Source: Chitinivibrionales bacterium (GTDB taxonomy: Bacteria > Fibrobacterota > Chitinivibrionia > Chitinivibrionales > WJKA01). Taken from it: DNA of 5,863 nt. The position numbers and the translations under genes are program-made. The notes beneath the pieces are model-generated. The model made no database searches and was not told the origin of the DNA. It was given only the letters and a program-made list of their open reading frames with translations. The stretch covers positions 1 through 5,863 of the forward strand of contig WJKA01000494.1 in NCBI GenBank assembly GCA_014729375.1. Direction: 5' to 3'. Positions 1-5,202 of the stretch are shown one piece after another (the first letter of the stretch is position 1; each line of letters begins with the position of its first letter).

Positions 1-338
1 AGGTCCAGGGTGACCTTGGTGAGGAACGTCTGCCACCCAGCACCGAAGTCCGCCTGTGCGAGCAGCTGCTGAGACCACCTGACCTCGTCCTCCGGGCCGC
101 TGAGCTCAAATGGAAATGAGGCATTTCGAGAGCAGACGGAGTAGATCGCACCTGCTAGGAATGGCTCCGTCGGCCAGAAGTCGTCGAGGTAAATATCCCT
201 GCGAGGCGTCCACCACTTAGGGGCGTCGTCGGCTGTCACCGCAACCTGGAGAATCAAGGAGGGTGTAGTGCCGTCCCTCGGGAAATCCTGGACGGACGAG
301 CGCGCAGCGAGCTCTCTCAAGTCGTTGAATGTCGCCAT
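1..338 (-). CDS. Phage portal protein, N-terminal part (truncated by window edge)
   Basis: The portal is the dodecameric ring at the capsid vertex through which the terminase pumps DNA and to which the tail attaches. Only the first 112 residues are here; the frame stays open to the left edge. It begins MATFNDLREL and has a segment around residues 41-64 (KWWTPRRDIYLDDFW, then EPFLAGAIYS) followed near residues 91-104 by LLAQADFGAGW. This resembles, from memory, the N-terminal part of portal proteins in which a 'RD..LD.FW..EP.LAGA' stretch precedes 'NADFG.GW'. The position directly after the terminase large subunit on the same strand is the usual place for a portal gene. The ATG at 338-336 is preceded by GGAGGG about 11 nt upstream, a rather long spacing, and directly abuts the stop codon of a tiny upstream frame (339-341). 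The assignment combines context and remembered resemblance; a profile search on the full-length protein would settle it. Confidence 0.72.
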   Translation of the reverse strand, partial: MATFNDLRELAARSSVQDFPRDGTTPSLILQVAVTADDAPKWWTPRRDIYLDDFWPTEPFLAGAIYSVCSRNASFPFELSGPEDEVRWSQQLLAQADFGAGWQTFLTKVTLD

Positions 339-401
339 CTAGACTATAGCCCTCCACGTCACCACGATGTTATACTCCACCACGGCACTATACCTTTGCA
401 C
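339..401 (-). CDS. Tiny ORF 3 (20 aa, GTG start), repeat-derived, abuts portal start
   Basis: This is a 20-codon frame starting GTG CAA AGG and ending TAG at 341-339, immediately before the portal ATG. Its peptide contains VVEYNIVVTW and aligns without gaps to the start of tiny ORF 1 (MQKCNVVVEYNITVTY). It lies in the third copy of the local repeat and overlaps tiny ORF 2 in a different frame. The upstream AGAGA is only a weak ribosome site. It could be a real leader peptide translationally coupled to the portal, or a decayed copy of ORF 1. Function unknown; low confidence that it is translated. Confidence 0.2.
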   Translation of the reverse strand: MQRYSAVVEYNIVVTWRAIV

Positions 402-538
402 TCTCTGATAGCATTCATATATGTCACTATGACGTTATACTCCACAGAGATCATTGTCGATCCTCTTTCGGTGAGTACTCGTAGCATTAGTATACGTCAC
501 TGTGATGTTATACTCCACCACGACATTACACTTTTGCA
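358..538 (-). repeat. Three diverged direct repeats between terminase and portal genes
   Basis: Copy A (358-400) and copy C (496-538) are both 43 bp, align without gaps and are mostly identical. Copy B (423-445) holds the 23-bp core containing GTTATACTCCAC. B and C also share upstream sequence (409-445 and 482-518, offset 73). Offsets are 65 (A to B), 73 (B to C) and 138 (A to C). On the minus strand each core reads GTGGAGTATAAC and then GTGAC after 6 bp. The core includes a TATAAC box and the GGAG of a possible ribosome site, so it could be a repeated regulatory site, a packaging site, or duplicated mini-genes. Confidence 0.8.
359..454 (-). CDS. Tiny ORF 2 (31 aa) with VEYNVIVTYMNA motif
   Basis: This is a 31-codon frame from ATG (454-452) to TGA (361-359). 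It is preceded by GAGG seven bases upstream, a good Shine-Dalgarno arrangement. Its start lies inside the end of tiny ORF 1, in another frame, so the two overlap by 20 bp. Residues 4-15 read VEYNVIVTYMNA and match residues 8-19 of ORF 1 (VEYNITVTYTNA), although the frames differ because the repeat spacing (73 bp) is not a multiple of three. Keeping the same peptide reading in a different frame, each with its own ribosome site, is what one expects if the repeat is coding. No family recognised. Alternatively the repeat is a DNA or RNA signal and the frame is incidental. Confidence 0.33.
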   Translation of the reverse strand: MISVEYNVIVTYMNAIRECKGIVPWWSITSW

Positions 539-539
539 T
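435..539 (-). CDS. Tiny ORF 1 (34 aa) with VEYNITVTYTNA motif
   Basis: This is a 34-codon frame from ATG (539-537) to TAA (437-435). AGAGGGAG at 554-547 ends seven bases before the ATG, the best ribosome site in this gap. A sigma70-like promoter (590-562) would start transcripts near 555, giving a very short leader that just includes that site. The peptide begins MQKCNVVVEY, carries VEYNITVTYTNA at residues 8-19 and a basic stretch HRKR at 23-26, with no signal peptide or membrane segment. It is the first of three diverged copies between terminase and portal. Function unknown; the promoter plus ribosome site make translation plausible. Confidence 0.4.
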   Translation of the reverse strand: MQKCNVVVEYNITVTYTNATSTHRKRIDNDLCGV

Positions 540-561
540 TCTGACACTCCCTCTGGTAACA

Positions 562-590
562 TTTGTATCAGATAATCAAATATTTGTCAA
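562..590 (-). promoter_or_regulatory. Sigma70-like leftward promoter ahead of tiny ORFs and portal
   Basis: On the minus strand a perfect TTGACA (590-585) is followed after 17 bp by TACAAA (567-562), preceded by TGA as in an extended -10 element. The expected start is near 555, right before the ribosome site of tiny ORF 1. It would allow the portal and later genes to be transcribed apart from the terminase. Confidence 0.55.
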
Positions 591-692
591 GTTAAAGAGA
601 TAAGTATAAAGTTTATCGACTATACAGTTGTCATGTGTGCTCGTTGCAGTAGGCACTGATGTATGCTTAGCTATGCACCGGTTCGAAGTGTT
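591..692. other. Short non-coding stretch downstream of terminase large subunit
   Basis: No gene is visible. A near-palindrome TGCTTAGCTATGCA lies at 664-677, with one mismatched pair around the TAGCTA core. There is no T-run after it in the leftward direction, so it is not a clear terminator and readthrough from the terminase gene seems likely. Confidence 0.3.
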
Positions 693-2246
693 TTATATGT
701 TCAACCTTAGACACTCGTGGCACGCCATCGAGAGCGCCACGGCGAGATCGACCTTGAGGCTCTCCTCACGTTTGACGATTCTGAGCTTCGAGCCTTCTGA
801 GCTCGTCTTGCGGTCGGCATTGGTTATGTGTGAGCGTAGGTCGGCGTTACCAGAGTGGACGACGCGGTTCTCGACGATGAGCTGGAGTAAGTCGGTGTCC
901 GCCTTCGACCTGCGTGCTCCTTGGGAGAACTCAAACATCCAGGCGACACGCTCTCGTTTCAGACGTACCGCCATGTCGTTGAGTTGGTAAGGGTCGTACG
1001 GCACGATGATGACGTTGTACTTGGAGCATAGATCCCGGAGTGTGGGTTCGAGGCCTGGATTGCCCTTCGTGCCTTGGAGGTCGATCTGCTGCCCTGGGGC
1101 TGATTGCCACTTGTAGATCAGGCGCACGGCAATGTCCTCGTGACGGTCTCTGTCCGGGTGACGCGTGACGCCTACGAGGGCTACACAGTCGGAGTACTCC
1201 GTCGTGCGGCCTTTTGCAGAGTCTAGGGCGACGACGAGAGGCTCCTTTGGTGTGAGAGGAGGGAGTTTCTCCTGGCAGTTATCCCACAGCTGAGGGTTGG
1301 GGAGGAATGGTTGGGCGGATTCAGCATCCTCCCACGCCCCTTCGAGATACACACGCTGCTCTATCGGTGTGAGAGTTTGAGCACGTCTGGCAGAAAAGCC
1401 CTGTTCCAGGTTAGGCTCGTTGTCCTCGGTGAACATCCTGATCACCAAGGCGTCCAGCTTGAAAGCAGCTTTTGGATCCTCGGTGGTGTAGGAAGTCGAG
1501 TTGCAATCAGGGCACGTTGGCGTCGTACCGTCCGGGTTCCAGTCGTACTCAGTGTGACATTCTTGGCACACACAGTGTAAAGGGCCGAAGTATTGGTATA
1601 ACCAGTTCTTCCTCGGTGTGGTGGCGATCCAGATTTGAGGAGGCTCTTGTTGAGGGCCCGGGATCCGAACGCGACCGTCCAGTACCTTGAGGGCGTCAGG
1701 TTTATCCTTGCGTCTCGCCTCGTCGAAACAGGCAAAGTTCACATTCGGCCCTTCCCACGACGTAGGATTGTCGATGCCGCCGCAGTACAGTACTGCACCG
1801 TTGGTGAAGTTAATCTGGAATTGAGATTTGTACGGCTCCCACGTGGGTTTCTGGTACTTCTGGTGCTTGGGCATGGCCTGATCCCACGGGCACCAACGAC
1901 GGAACTCGGGCCATAACGATACCGTGAAGTGAGGCAATGTCGGTGAGACGAGAATACCAGACATGCCACGTCTGAGGCGTTCTAGGGTCTTGATGATGGC
2001 AGCGGTGGACTTACCCGATCCCTCCCCTCCCCGTGCGAGGAGGTAACGTGGTACATCTGATTCTACCCACAGCCTCTCATCTTCGTGGTGTGGGGTGTAG
2101 GGCTGATGGCGCTCTGCATTGACGTAGACAGACGGCCATTTGGATTCACGGTATTGAGACACCGCCTGCTTCACCTCGTCTTTGTTGAACTCGGTGAGGG
2201 CAAAGCGCTTGAGCTGCTCGACGAGAGGGTTGGATTGTTGTTGCAT
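693..2246 (-). CDS. terL: Phage terminase large subunit (ATPase and nuclease)
   Basis: This is the motor that cuts concatemeric phage DNA and drives it through the portal using ATP. All 517 residues are present, a normal family length. The ATPase domain shows a Walker A P-loop GGEGSGKST (73-81), a Walker B strand with catalytic acid NFACFDEA (170-177) and a coupling motif ATTP (208-211). The C-terminal RNase H-like nuclease shows its acidic metal ligands in VVALDSAKG (D342), PYDPYQ (D418) and LKVDLAVAL (D500). Between the two domains lies an apparent zinc ribbon, C227-x2-C230 and C245-x2-C248, which many large terminases lack. The ATG at 2246-2244 has only a weak ribosome site (GTAGAG about 14 nt upstream), and the upstream sequence is itself part of a repeat. 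It follows the small subunit gene after a 198-bp gap. The fold assignment is secure; the packaging strategy cannot be told. Confidence 0.96.
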   Translation of the reverse strand: MQQQSNPLVEQLKRFALTEFNKDEVKQAVSQYRESKWPSVYVNAERHQPYTPHHEDERLWVESDVPRYLLARGGEGSGKSTAAIIKTLERLRRGMSGILVSPTLPHFTVSLWPEFRRWCPWDQAMPKHQKYQKPTWEPYKSQFQINFTNGAVLYCGGIDNPTSWEGPNVNFACFDEARRKDKPDALKVLDGRVRIPGPQQEPPQIWIATTPRKNWLYQYFGPLHCVCQECHTEYDWNPDGTTPTCPDCNSTSYTTEDPKAAFKLDALVIRMFTEDNEPNLEQGFSARRAQTLTPIEQRVYLEGAWEDAESAQPFLPNPQLWDNCQEKLPPLTPKEPLVVALDSAKGRTTEYSDCVALVGVTRHPDRDRHEDIAVRLIYKWQSAPGQQIDLQGTKGNPGLEPTLRDLCSKYNVIIVPYDPYQLNDMAVRLKRERVAWMFEFSQGARRSKADTDLLQLIVENRVVHSGNADLRSHITNADRKTSSEGSKLRIVKREESLKVDLAVALSMACHECLRLNI

Positions 2247-2444
2247 TTATCTGTTATCTCTACAGATCCAACACGTATGTATCATGATATGTATGTCACC
2301 ACTGAATCAGTTATATTCTTGATTCAAATGCTACACTCGTCTGCTATCTCTACTATCTAATATCTCCATATTGCGGCACGTGTATCACTATCTTGATTCA
2401 AATGCTACACTTGCCTGCTGTATCTATTGCCTCATCCTTGACCT
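2247..2444. repeat. Intergenic direct repeats between small and large terminase genes
   Basis: Two copies start TCTTGATTCAAATGCTACAC at 2317 and 2391 (offset 74) and stay similar for about 33 bp. The end of the copy, read on the minus strand as TAGAGATAGCAGACGAGTG, recurs just upstream of and including the terL start (TAGAGATAACAGATAAATG, 2262-2244), so the terL start region is a third partial copy. A perfect inverted repeat TGAATCA (2303-2309) and TGATTCA (2320-2326) has a 10-nt loop. No convincing gene: the only small frames (12 residues or fewer) lack ribosome sites. Confidence 0.75.
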
Positions 2445-3032
2445 CTACTCATCCAACACCTCCCACTCCCCCTCAAGGGATTCCAGTAAGGCATTCCTGA
2501 GATCATTAGGTAGGAGTTGGAGCATCACATCGATGGTAAATCTGTGCTCCTCAACGTCATCTCCGAGCTCAGCACGCATCTCACGCGACATCTTCTGGAT
2601 CACTGTAGCAGCGTCCTTGAGTGAGGTCTCGGAGGGGTCGGCATTGACCGCTGCTTCGTATGCTTTGTTGAGTGCCTGCATCTGAGCAGTGAGGCGCTCC
2701 TGACGCAGGCGAGCTCTGATGGCTTCCTCGTCTTTGGCAAACTTGCGTATCTGATGGCGGTCATAGGCCTCTGCACGAGCCTCCCAGTTGTATTTATTGG
2801 CACACTTGTACCAATCTGTGGTGGCACTGAGGGAGTTGCCACCACGGGAGGTGTACTCATCGTAGCCTCTCGTGTCGGCAAGCCAGTTGCGGTAGGCTCG
2901 TACCACGGTACGGGACCCTGCCTGTGAGGAGCGGTAGTACTTGACGAATCTTATGTACCACGATGTGGGCTCGTCAGGGAGTTGATCCCACAGATGGCGG
3001 TCTGATTGGGTTAGCTTGGTGTCTTCACTCAT
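2445..3032 (-). CDS. terS: Phage terminase small subunit (putative)
   Basis: The small terminase subunit recognises the packaging site and hands DNA to the large subunit. The 195-residue product starts with an aromatic segment LWDQLPDEPTSWYIRFVKYY (14-33) and continues with a probable helix-turn-helix region (about 37-90). That region ends in WEARAEAYDRH (83-93), a tryptophan-containing element I recognise from small terminase proteins of many phages. Residues 94-160 are long charged helices (IRARLRQERLTAQMQALNKAYEAA), fitting the oligomerisation core, and the acidic tail EGEWEVLDE could contact the large subunit. It sits two genes upstream of the portal and directly upstream of terL, the standard order. 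It follows the methyltransferase stop by only 14 bp, with no strong ribosome site, so coupling is possible; a TATAAT-like hexamer overlaps the upstream stop codon. Assignment is from motif and order. Confidence 0.82.
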   Translation of the reverse strand: MSEDTKLTQSDRHLWDQLPDEPTSWYIRFVKYYRSSQAGSRTVVRAYRNWLADTRGYDEYTSRGGNSLSATTDWYKCANKYNWEARAEAYDRHQIRKFAKDEEAIRARLRQERLTAQMQALNKAYEAAVNADPSETSLKDAATVIQKMSREMRAELGDDVEEHRFTIDVMLQLLPNDLRNALLESLEGEWEVLDE

Positions 3033-3046
3033 AGTTGGTTGTACTA

Positions 3047-3736
3047 TTATACGTTGATCATCTTAACTTGCTTGTACTCAGGGATAAATAGAGGGTCTTG
3101 AGCATTGGCGACTCTATCTCTGGCAGTTTGGGCTGTATCAGCATCTATCTCGAACGCCAGATACCTGCGGCCTAGTTGTTTGCACGCTACAGGAGTCATC
3201 CCTCCACCACAGAAGAGGTCGAGTACGACATCTCCTGGGTCTGTGAAAGTATCGATGATTCTTTTTGGAAAATCTATGCCTTGTCCCCACTCGTGGTACC
3301 GTTTGTCCTGAACGTCACGTTGTACTGAGCAGATCCATGGGGAGTCTGAGGGGTGTGTACCGTTAGTGAAGGCATATATTGGTTTATAACCCGACATGAT
3401 CCTCTTGTACCACAGGCGGGGATTACCACCACTGTGGAGTAAGATGAGCGTCCAGAAGTGAGTCAGGTGTGCGTTGAGGTAGTTGAGTTGGGCAATCTCG
3501 TGCTCGTTCCCACCGTAGACAAAGGCGAAGCGGGTTGGTTTGAGCACTCTACTGGCGATCCTACCTGTGGCATTGTAGAGGTGGAGGTACTGGGCTGTAT
3601 ATGGTGGGTCGGTGATGATTAAGTCAATTGATTGGTCTGGTATGGCGGTTGATAAGGACTCCGCGTCACCGGTGTAGATGCCATAGTGTGAGTCTTGTGT
3701 TGGGCCTAAGATGTAAGGCCCTAGGTTTGAGTCCAT
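3047..3736 (-). CDS. Phage-encoded DNA methyltransferase, N4-cytosine/N6-adenine type
   Basis: The enzyme transfers a methyl group from S-adenosylmethionine to an exocyclic amino group in DNA. The 229-residue protein shows the catalytic motif IV as TDPPY (42-46) near the N-terminus and the cofactor-binding motif I as DLFCGGG (173-179) near the C-terminus, with the following acid in LAFEID (193-198). This order, catalytic before cofactor site, is that of the beta group. DPPY is most usual for N6-adenine enzymes but does not exclude N4-cytosine. The middle part (about 95-150) should carry target recognition. No restriction enzyme gene lies beside it, so it is an orphan, as is common next to phage terminase genes, where it may protect the genome or mark packaging sites. 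AAGGAG at 3753-3748 lies 11 nt before the ATG. Recognition sequence unknown. Confidence 0.92.
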   Translation of the reverse strand: MDSNLGPYILGPTQDSHYGIYTGDAESLSTAIPDQSIDLIITDPPYTAQYLHLYNATGRIASRVLKPTRFAFVYGGNEHEIAQLNYLNAHLTHFWTLILLHSGGNPRLWYKRIMSGYKPIYAFTNGTHPSDSPWICSVQRDVQDKRYHEWGQGIDFPKRIIDTFTDPGDVVLDLFCGGGMTPVACKQLGRRYLAFEIDADTAQTARDRVANAQDPLFIPEYKQVKMINV

Positions 3737-3747
3737 CTGTCTGTAGT

Positions 3748-3753
3748 CTCCTT
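3748..3753 (-). promoter_or_regulatory. Ribosome binding site of the methyltransferase gene
   Basis: AAGGAG on the minus strand, 11 nt before the ATG at 3736. It is the best Shine-Dalgarno match in the leftward operon; the terminase genes have weak ones. Confidence 0.6.
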
Positions 3754-3761
3754 AGCTGTGG

Positions 3762-3806
3762 ATAAACTAGTAATAAACTAGGAATTTGGAGTTTATTTGG
3801 AGTTTA
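3762..3806. repeat. Symmetric four-half-site motif in 11-bp phase
   Basis: TAAACT occurs at 3763 and 3774, and its reverse complement AGTTTA at 3790 and 3801. Each pair is spaced exactly 11 bp and the set is symmetric about 3784.5. The 11-mers themselves are near-perfect tandem repeats (ATAAACTAG twice, ATTTGGAGTTT twice). Half-sites on one helix face with dyad symmetry suggest a site for a cooperative DNA-binding protein. The motif overlaps the stop codon of the ribbon-helix-helix gene and lies upstream of the methyltransferase. Confidence 0.65.
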
Positions 3807-4253
3807 GCCAAACATTCGGTCCTTCTCTGCCTTGAGCTCTGATATGAGGTCGTTTGCTACCCTGGTCATCGTGTCGAGCATCGGGTTGTCTGGGTCTATG
3901 GCGTCTATGTTACCTTGGAGCCTATCGATCCATGCGTCGTAGTTATCAGGGCCTAATACTCCCATGGTTCTATATTTGCCTTTCATCTTGACGATGGTGT
4001 CCCAGGCACTCGCTATCTGCATCTCGGTTTTGAACGTGTCCTTTGGTCTGAGGAGCCCGAGTCTCTCCTTGCGCTGCCTAGCCATGATCTTCACTGCTTC
4101 TAGGTCGTCACCTGGTTCGAGATGATCTTGGAAGTATTGGTCTAATGCCCTCCTGATGAGCTCGGACTGTGTGATGCCTAACTCATGTGACATGTCCTCT
4201 AACATGTATTTGGACTCGGATGGGAGTTTGAAGCTCGTTAGTATCCAGCTCAT
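3804..4253 (-). CDS. Ribbon-helix-helix (CopG/Arc-like) DNA-binding protein
   Basis: This is probably a small dimeric transcription regulator. The first 45 or so residues fit the ribbon-helix-helix fold: a short strand TSFKLP (6-11), then helix SESKYMLEDMSHELG (12-26), then T-x-SELIRRALDQYF (28-41) as second helix, the pattern of CopG and Arc relatives in which the strand reads the major groove. The remaining 100 residues are charged and mostly helical with no family I recognise; they may bind a ligand or mediate oligomerisation. At 149 residues it is longer than minimal members. It is the first gene of the leftward operon, 67 bp before the methyltransferase. The ATG at 4253-4251 has only a weak ribosome site; a TACAAT hexamer just upstream (4267-4262) leaves a leaderless message possible. 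Nearby 8-bp and 11-bp repeats are candidate operators. Roles other than repressor, such as partition, are not excluded. Confidence 0.8.
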   Translation of the reverse strand: MSWILTSFKLPSESKYMLEDMSHELGITQSELIRRALDQYFQDHLEPGDDLEAVKIMARQRKERLGLLRPKDTFKTEMQIASAWDTIVKMKGKYRTMGVLGPDNYDAWIDRLQGNIDAIDPDNPMLDTMTRVANDLISELKAEKDRMFG

Positions 4254-4480
4254 GTGTTAATTGTACCTGTTGCTCTGATTGTGCTGAGTGTCACACTGTA
4301 TCCTGTGAGCTGCTGTGAGGGTAGAGTTGGTACTTGCTCTTAGTTAGCTTTGTGAGTCTTATTGGTTGTGCTAACTCTTACCCTTCCACTACAGCTAATA
4401 CTACTACTCGTACTCGTACTAAGAACTGCTTTTGGCCCGTTAGTTAGGAGTGTTGAGTGCTTCGAGATGCCCAAACCCAC
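4254..4480. other. Leader region of the leftward operon, no gene seen
   Basis: If transcription starts near 4525, this is a 5' leader of about 270 nt. It has an inverted repeat AGTTAGC (4342-4348) and GCTAACT (4370-4376) with a 21-nt loop, and a longer imperfect pairing between GGGTAGAGTTGG near 4318 and CTAACTCTTACCC near 4371-4383. These overlap, so alternative folds are possible. No riboswitch family recognised. Confidence 0.35.
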
Positions 4481-4514
4481 CACTCTTATATACTACTACT
4501 TATACTACTACTAT
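4399..4514. repeat. TAC-triplet tracts
   Basis: Two short runs of TAC/ACT triplets lie at 4399-4420 (including TACTCG twice) and 4487-4514. The second directly precedes the 8-bp repeat cluster. They look like simple-sequence DNA and do not sit in a gene. Confidence 0.6.
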
Positions 4515-4515
4515 G

Positions 4516-4539
4516 GTATTACAGTATTACCATAATACC
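4516..4539. repeat. Three 8-bp direct repeats over a leftward -10 box
   Basis: The plus strand reads GTATTACA, GTATTACC, ATAATACC in perfect 8-bp register. The set also forms inverted repeats (TATGGTA at 4512-4518 with TACCATA at 4528-4534; TATGGTAT with ATACCATA at 4535-4542). Tandem 7-8 bp repeats are a known operator style for ribbon-helix-helix repressors such as the omega family, and such a protein is encoded just downstream. Confidence 0.6.
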
Positions 4540-4559
4540 ATAAAGCCTGAAATTCGCAA
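4532..4559 (-). promoter_or_regulatory. Candidate leftward promoter for the packaging operon
   Basis: On the minus strand TTGCGA (4559-4554) is followed after 16 bp by TATTAT (4537-4532), preceded by TGG as in an extended -10. The -10 lies inside the third 8-bp repeat, so a protein bound there would block it. This is the best leftward promoter I found upstream of the ribbon-helix-helix gene, but the -35 match is only moderate. Confidence 0.4.
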
Positions 4560-4560
4560 G

Positions 4561-4700
4561 TTTAGGGTGTAAAAGTGGGAGTTTGTTGAGTTGATTATGG
4601 TTGAGTGCAGTTATTGTTGTAGAGAGTTTAGTGTGTTAGGTGTGGGAGTTTGGATGAGCTTGGATAGGTTTGAGGCGCTATATTTGAGGAGGAGCAGTGT
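4561..4700. other. Strongly G-over-C skewed non-coding stretch
   Basis: I count 54 G and 5 C on the plus strand in these 140 bases. It contains an imperfect direct repeat beginning TGGGAGTTTG at 4576 and 4643 (offset 67), with related continuation (TTGAGTTGATTATGG and GATGAGCTTGGATAGG). All plus frames have frequent stops, so it is not a gene. Extreme strand asymmetry of this kind can accompany replication origins, R-loop-forming transcripts or low-complexity DNA. Confidence 0.6.
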
Positions 4701-4795
4701 GTTAGGGTTTTATCATTCCCTTTCATGCTCGTGTTGGATTGTTAGATCCAAGCCTCTGCTCTGAGCAGCAAATGATAAGGCCCTGAGCAGTGTGT
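4692..4795. repeat. Foldable element with inverted-repeat ends and flanking 11-bp direct repeats
   Basis: The 11-bp sequence GAGCAGTGTGT stands at 4692-4702 and 4785-4795. Between them, AGGGTTTTATCATT (4704-4717) pairs with AATGATAAGGCCCT (4771-4784) over 14 positions, 12 Watson-Crick plus two G-T. The 53-nt interior holds a perfect hairpin TTGGAT-TGTTAG-ATCCAA (4734-4751) and a 13-bp palindrome CTGCTCTGAGCAG (4756-4768). As RNA this would make a three-way junction. As DNA it resembles a miniature inverted-repeat insertion with target duplication. The repeats are directly visible; the function is unknown. Confidence 0.6.
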
Positions 4796-4870
4796 AGAGT
4801 TGAGTAGGATGTGCTAAGAGCTCCCACTGCTACTCGAGCCCTGGTGTACAAGGCACCCTATGCTCTACAC
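4792..4870. repeat. Inverted repeat GTGTAGAG / CTCTACAC with inner hairpin
   Basis: GTGTAGAG (4792-4799) and CTCTACAC (4863-4870) are perfect 8-bp complements enclosing 63 nt. Inside, GGTGT (4843-4847) can pair with GCACC (4853-4857). The left arm overlaps the right direct repeat of the preceding element, so the two structures may form one larger folded region. Confidence 0.4.
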
Positions 4871-4953
4871 TCCAATTACCCAGTGAGTGGGACGGTGAGA
4901 TTGTGGTTGAGGAGCTTGAGAATGGAAGACCTGAGAGTAGTGTTGGGAGTTCA

Positions 4954-5002
4954 GATATTTGGAGTGCCTGGTATTTGGAGTGCTTGGCATCTGGGCATTT
5001 TG
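4954..5002. repeat. Short tandem repeat of about 16-17 bp with ATTTGGAGTGC
   Basis: Units start at 4954 (GATATTTGGAGTGCCTG), 4971 (GTATTTGGAGTGCTTG) and 4987 (GCATCTGGGCATTTTG, diverged). ATTTGGAGT also occurs in the 11-bp repeats near 3784-3806. A run of eight G follows at 5015-5022. An open plus frame here (4811-5164) is low-complexity and has no ribosome site, so I do not call it a gene. Confidence 0.5.
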
Positions 5003-5071
5003 GGAATTTTGTGTGGGGGGGGATTATACTGCATTACTACCACAAAACACGTCATTCGGCATATAATCATC

Positions 5072-5167
5072 ATGCTTATCTTTTTTATTATACATATAGT
5101 TACTAGCGTGTTATTATCACATAACTATTTATTATTATGCTTGTCTTTTTTATTATGCATATAGTTA
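5072..5167. repeat. Pair of 31-bp AT-rich direct repeats, 65 bp apart
   Basis: Copies at 5072-5102 and 5137-5167 differ at two positions; both run ATGCTT-TCTTTTTTATTAT-CATATAGTTA. They lead into the 18-bp array that starts at 5203, whose unit shares TTATTATGC and TAGTTA with them, so they may be the worn left part of the same array. Confidence 0.65.
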
Positions 5168-5202
5168 TTAATATACATATAATAGTTAACATGGTTGTAT
5201 TA

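Noticed and set aside
675..700. GGTTCGAA resembling a tRNA T-loop
   Set aside because: The flanks do not form a 5-bp T-stem and no acceptor, D or anticodon arms can be drawn around it.
628..990. 120-codon plus-strand frame opposite the end of the terminase gene, and similar frames across 1311-2360
   Set aside because: They lie antisense or out of frame inside a gene with full catalytic motifs, so they are shadows.
4340..4483. 47-codon minus-strand frame with GTG start upstream of the ribbon-helix-helix gene
   Set aside because: Serine/threonine-rich from triplet repeats, no ribosome site, no recognisable motif.
4630..4726. Minus-strand frame of about 32 codons starting MKGNDKTL
   Set aside because: No ribosome site, and the open frame follows from the C/A-rich strand having few stops.
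4811..5164. 117-codon open frame on the plus strand, hydrophobic C-terminus
   Set aside because: No ribosome site, low-complexity sequence, and it runs through tandem repeats and a run of eight G; it looks like chance openness.
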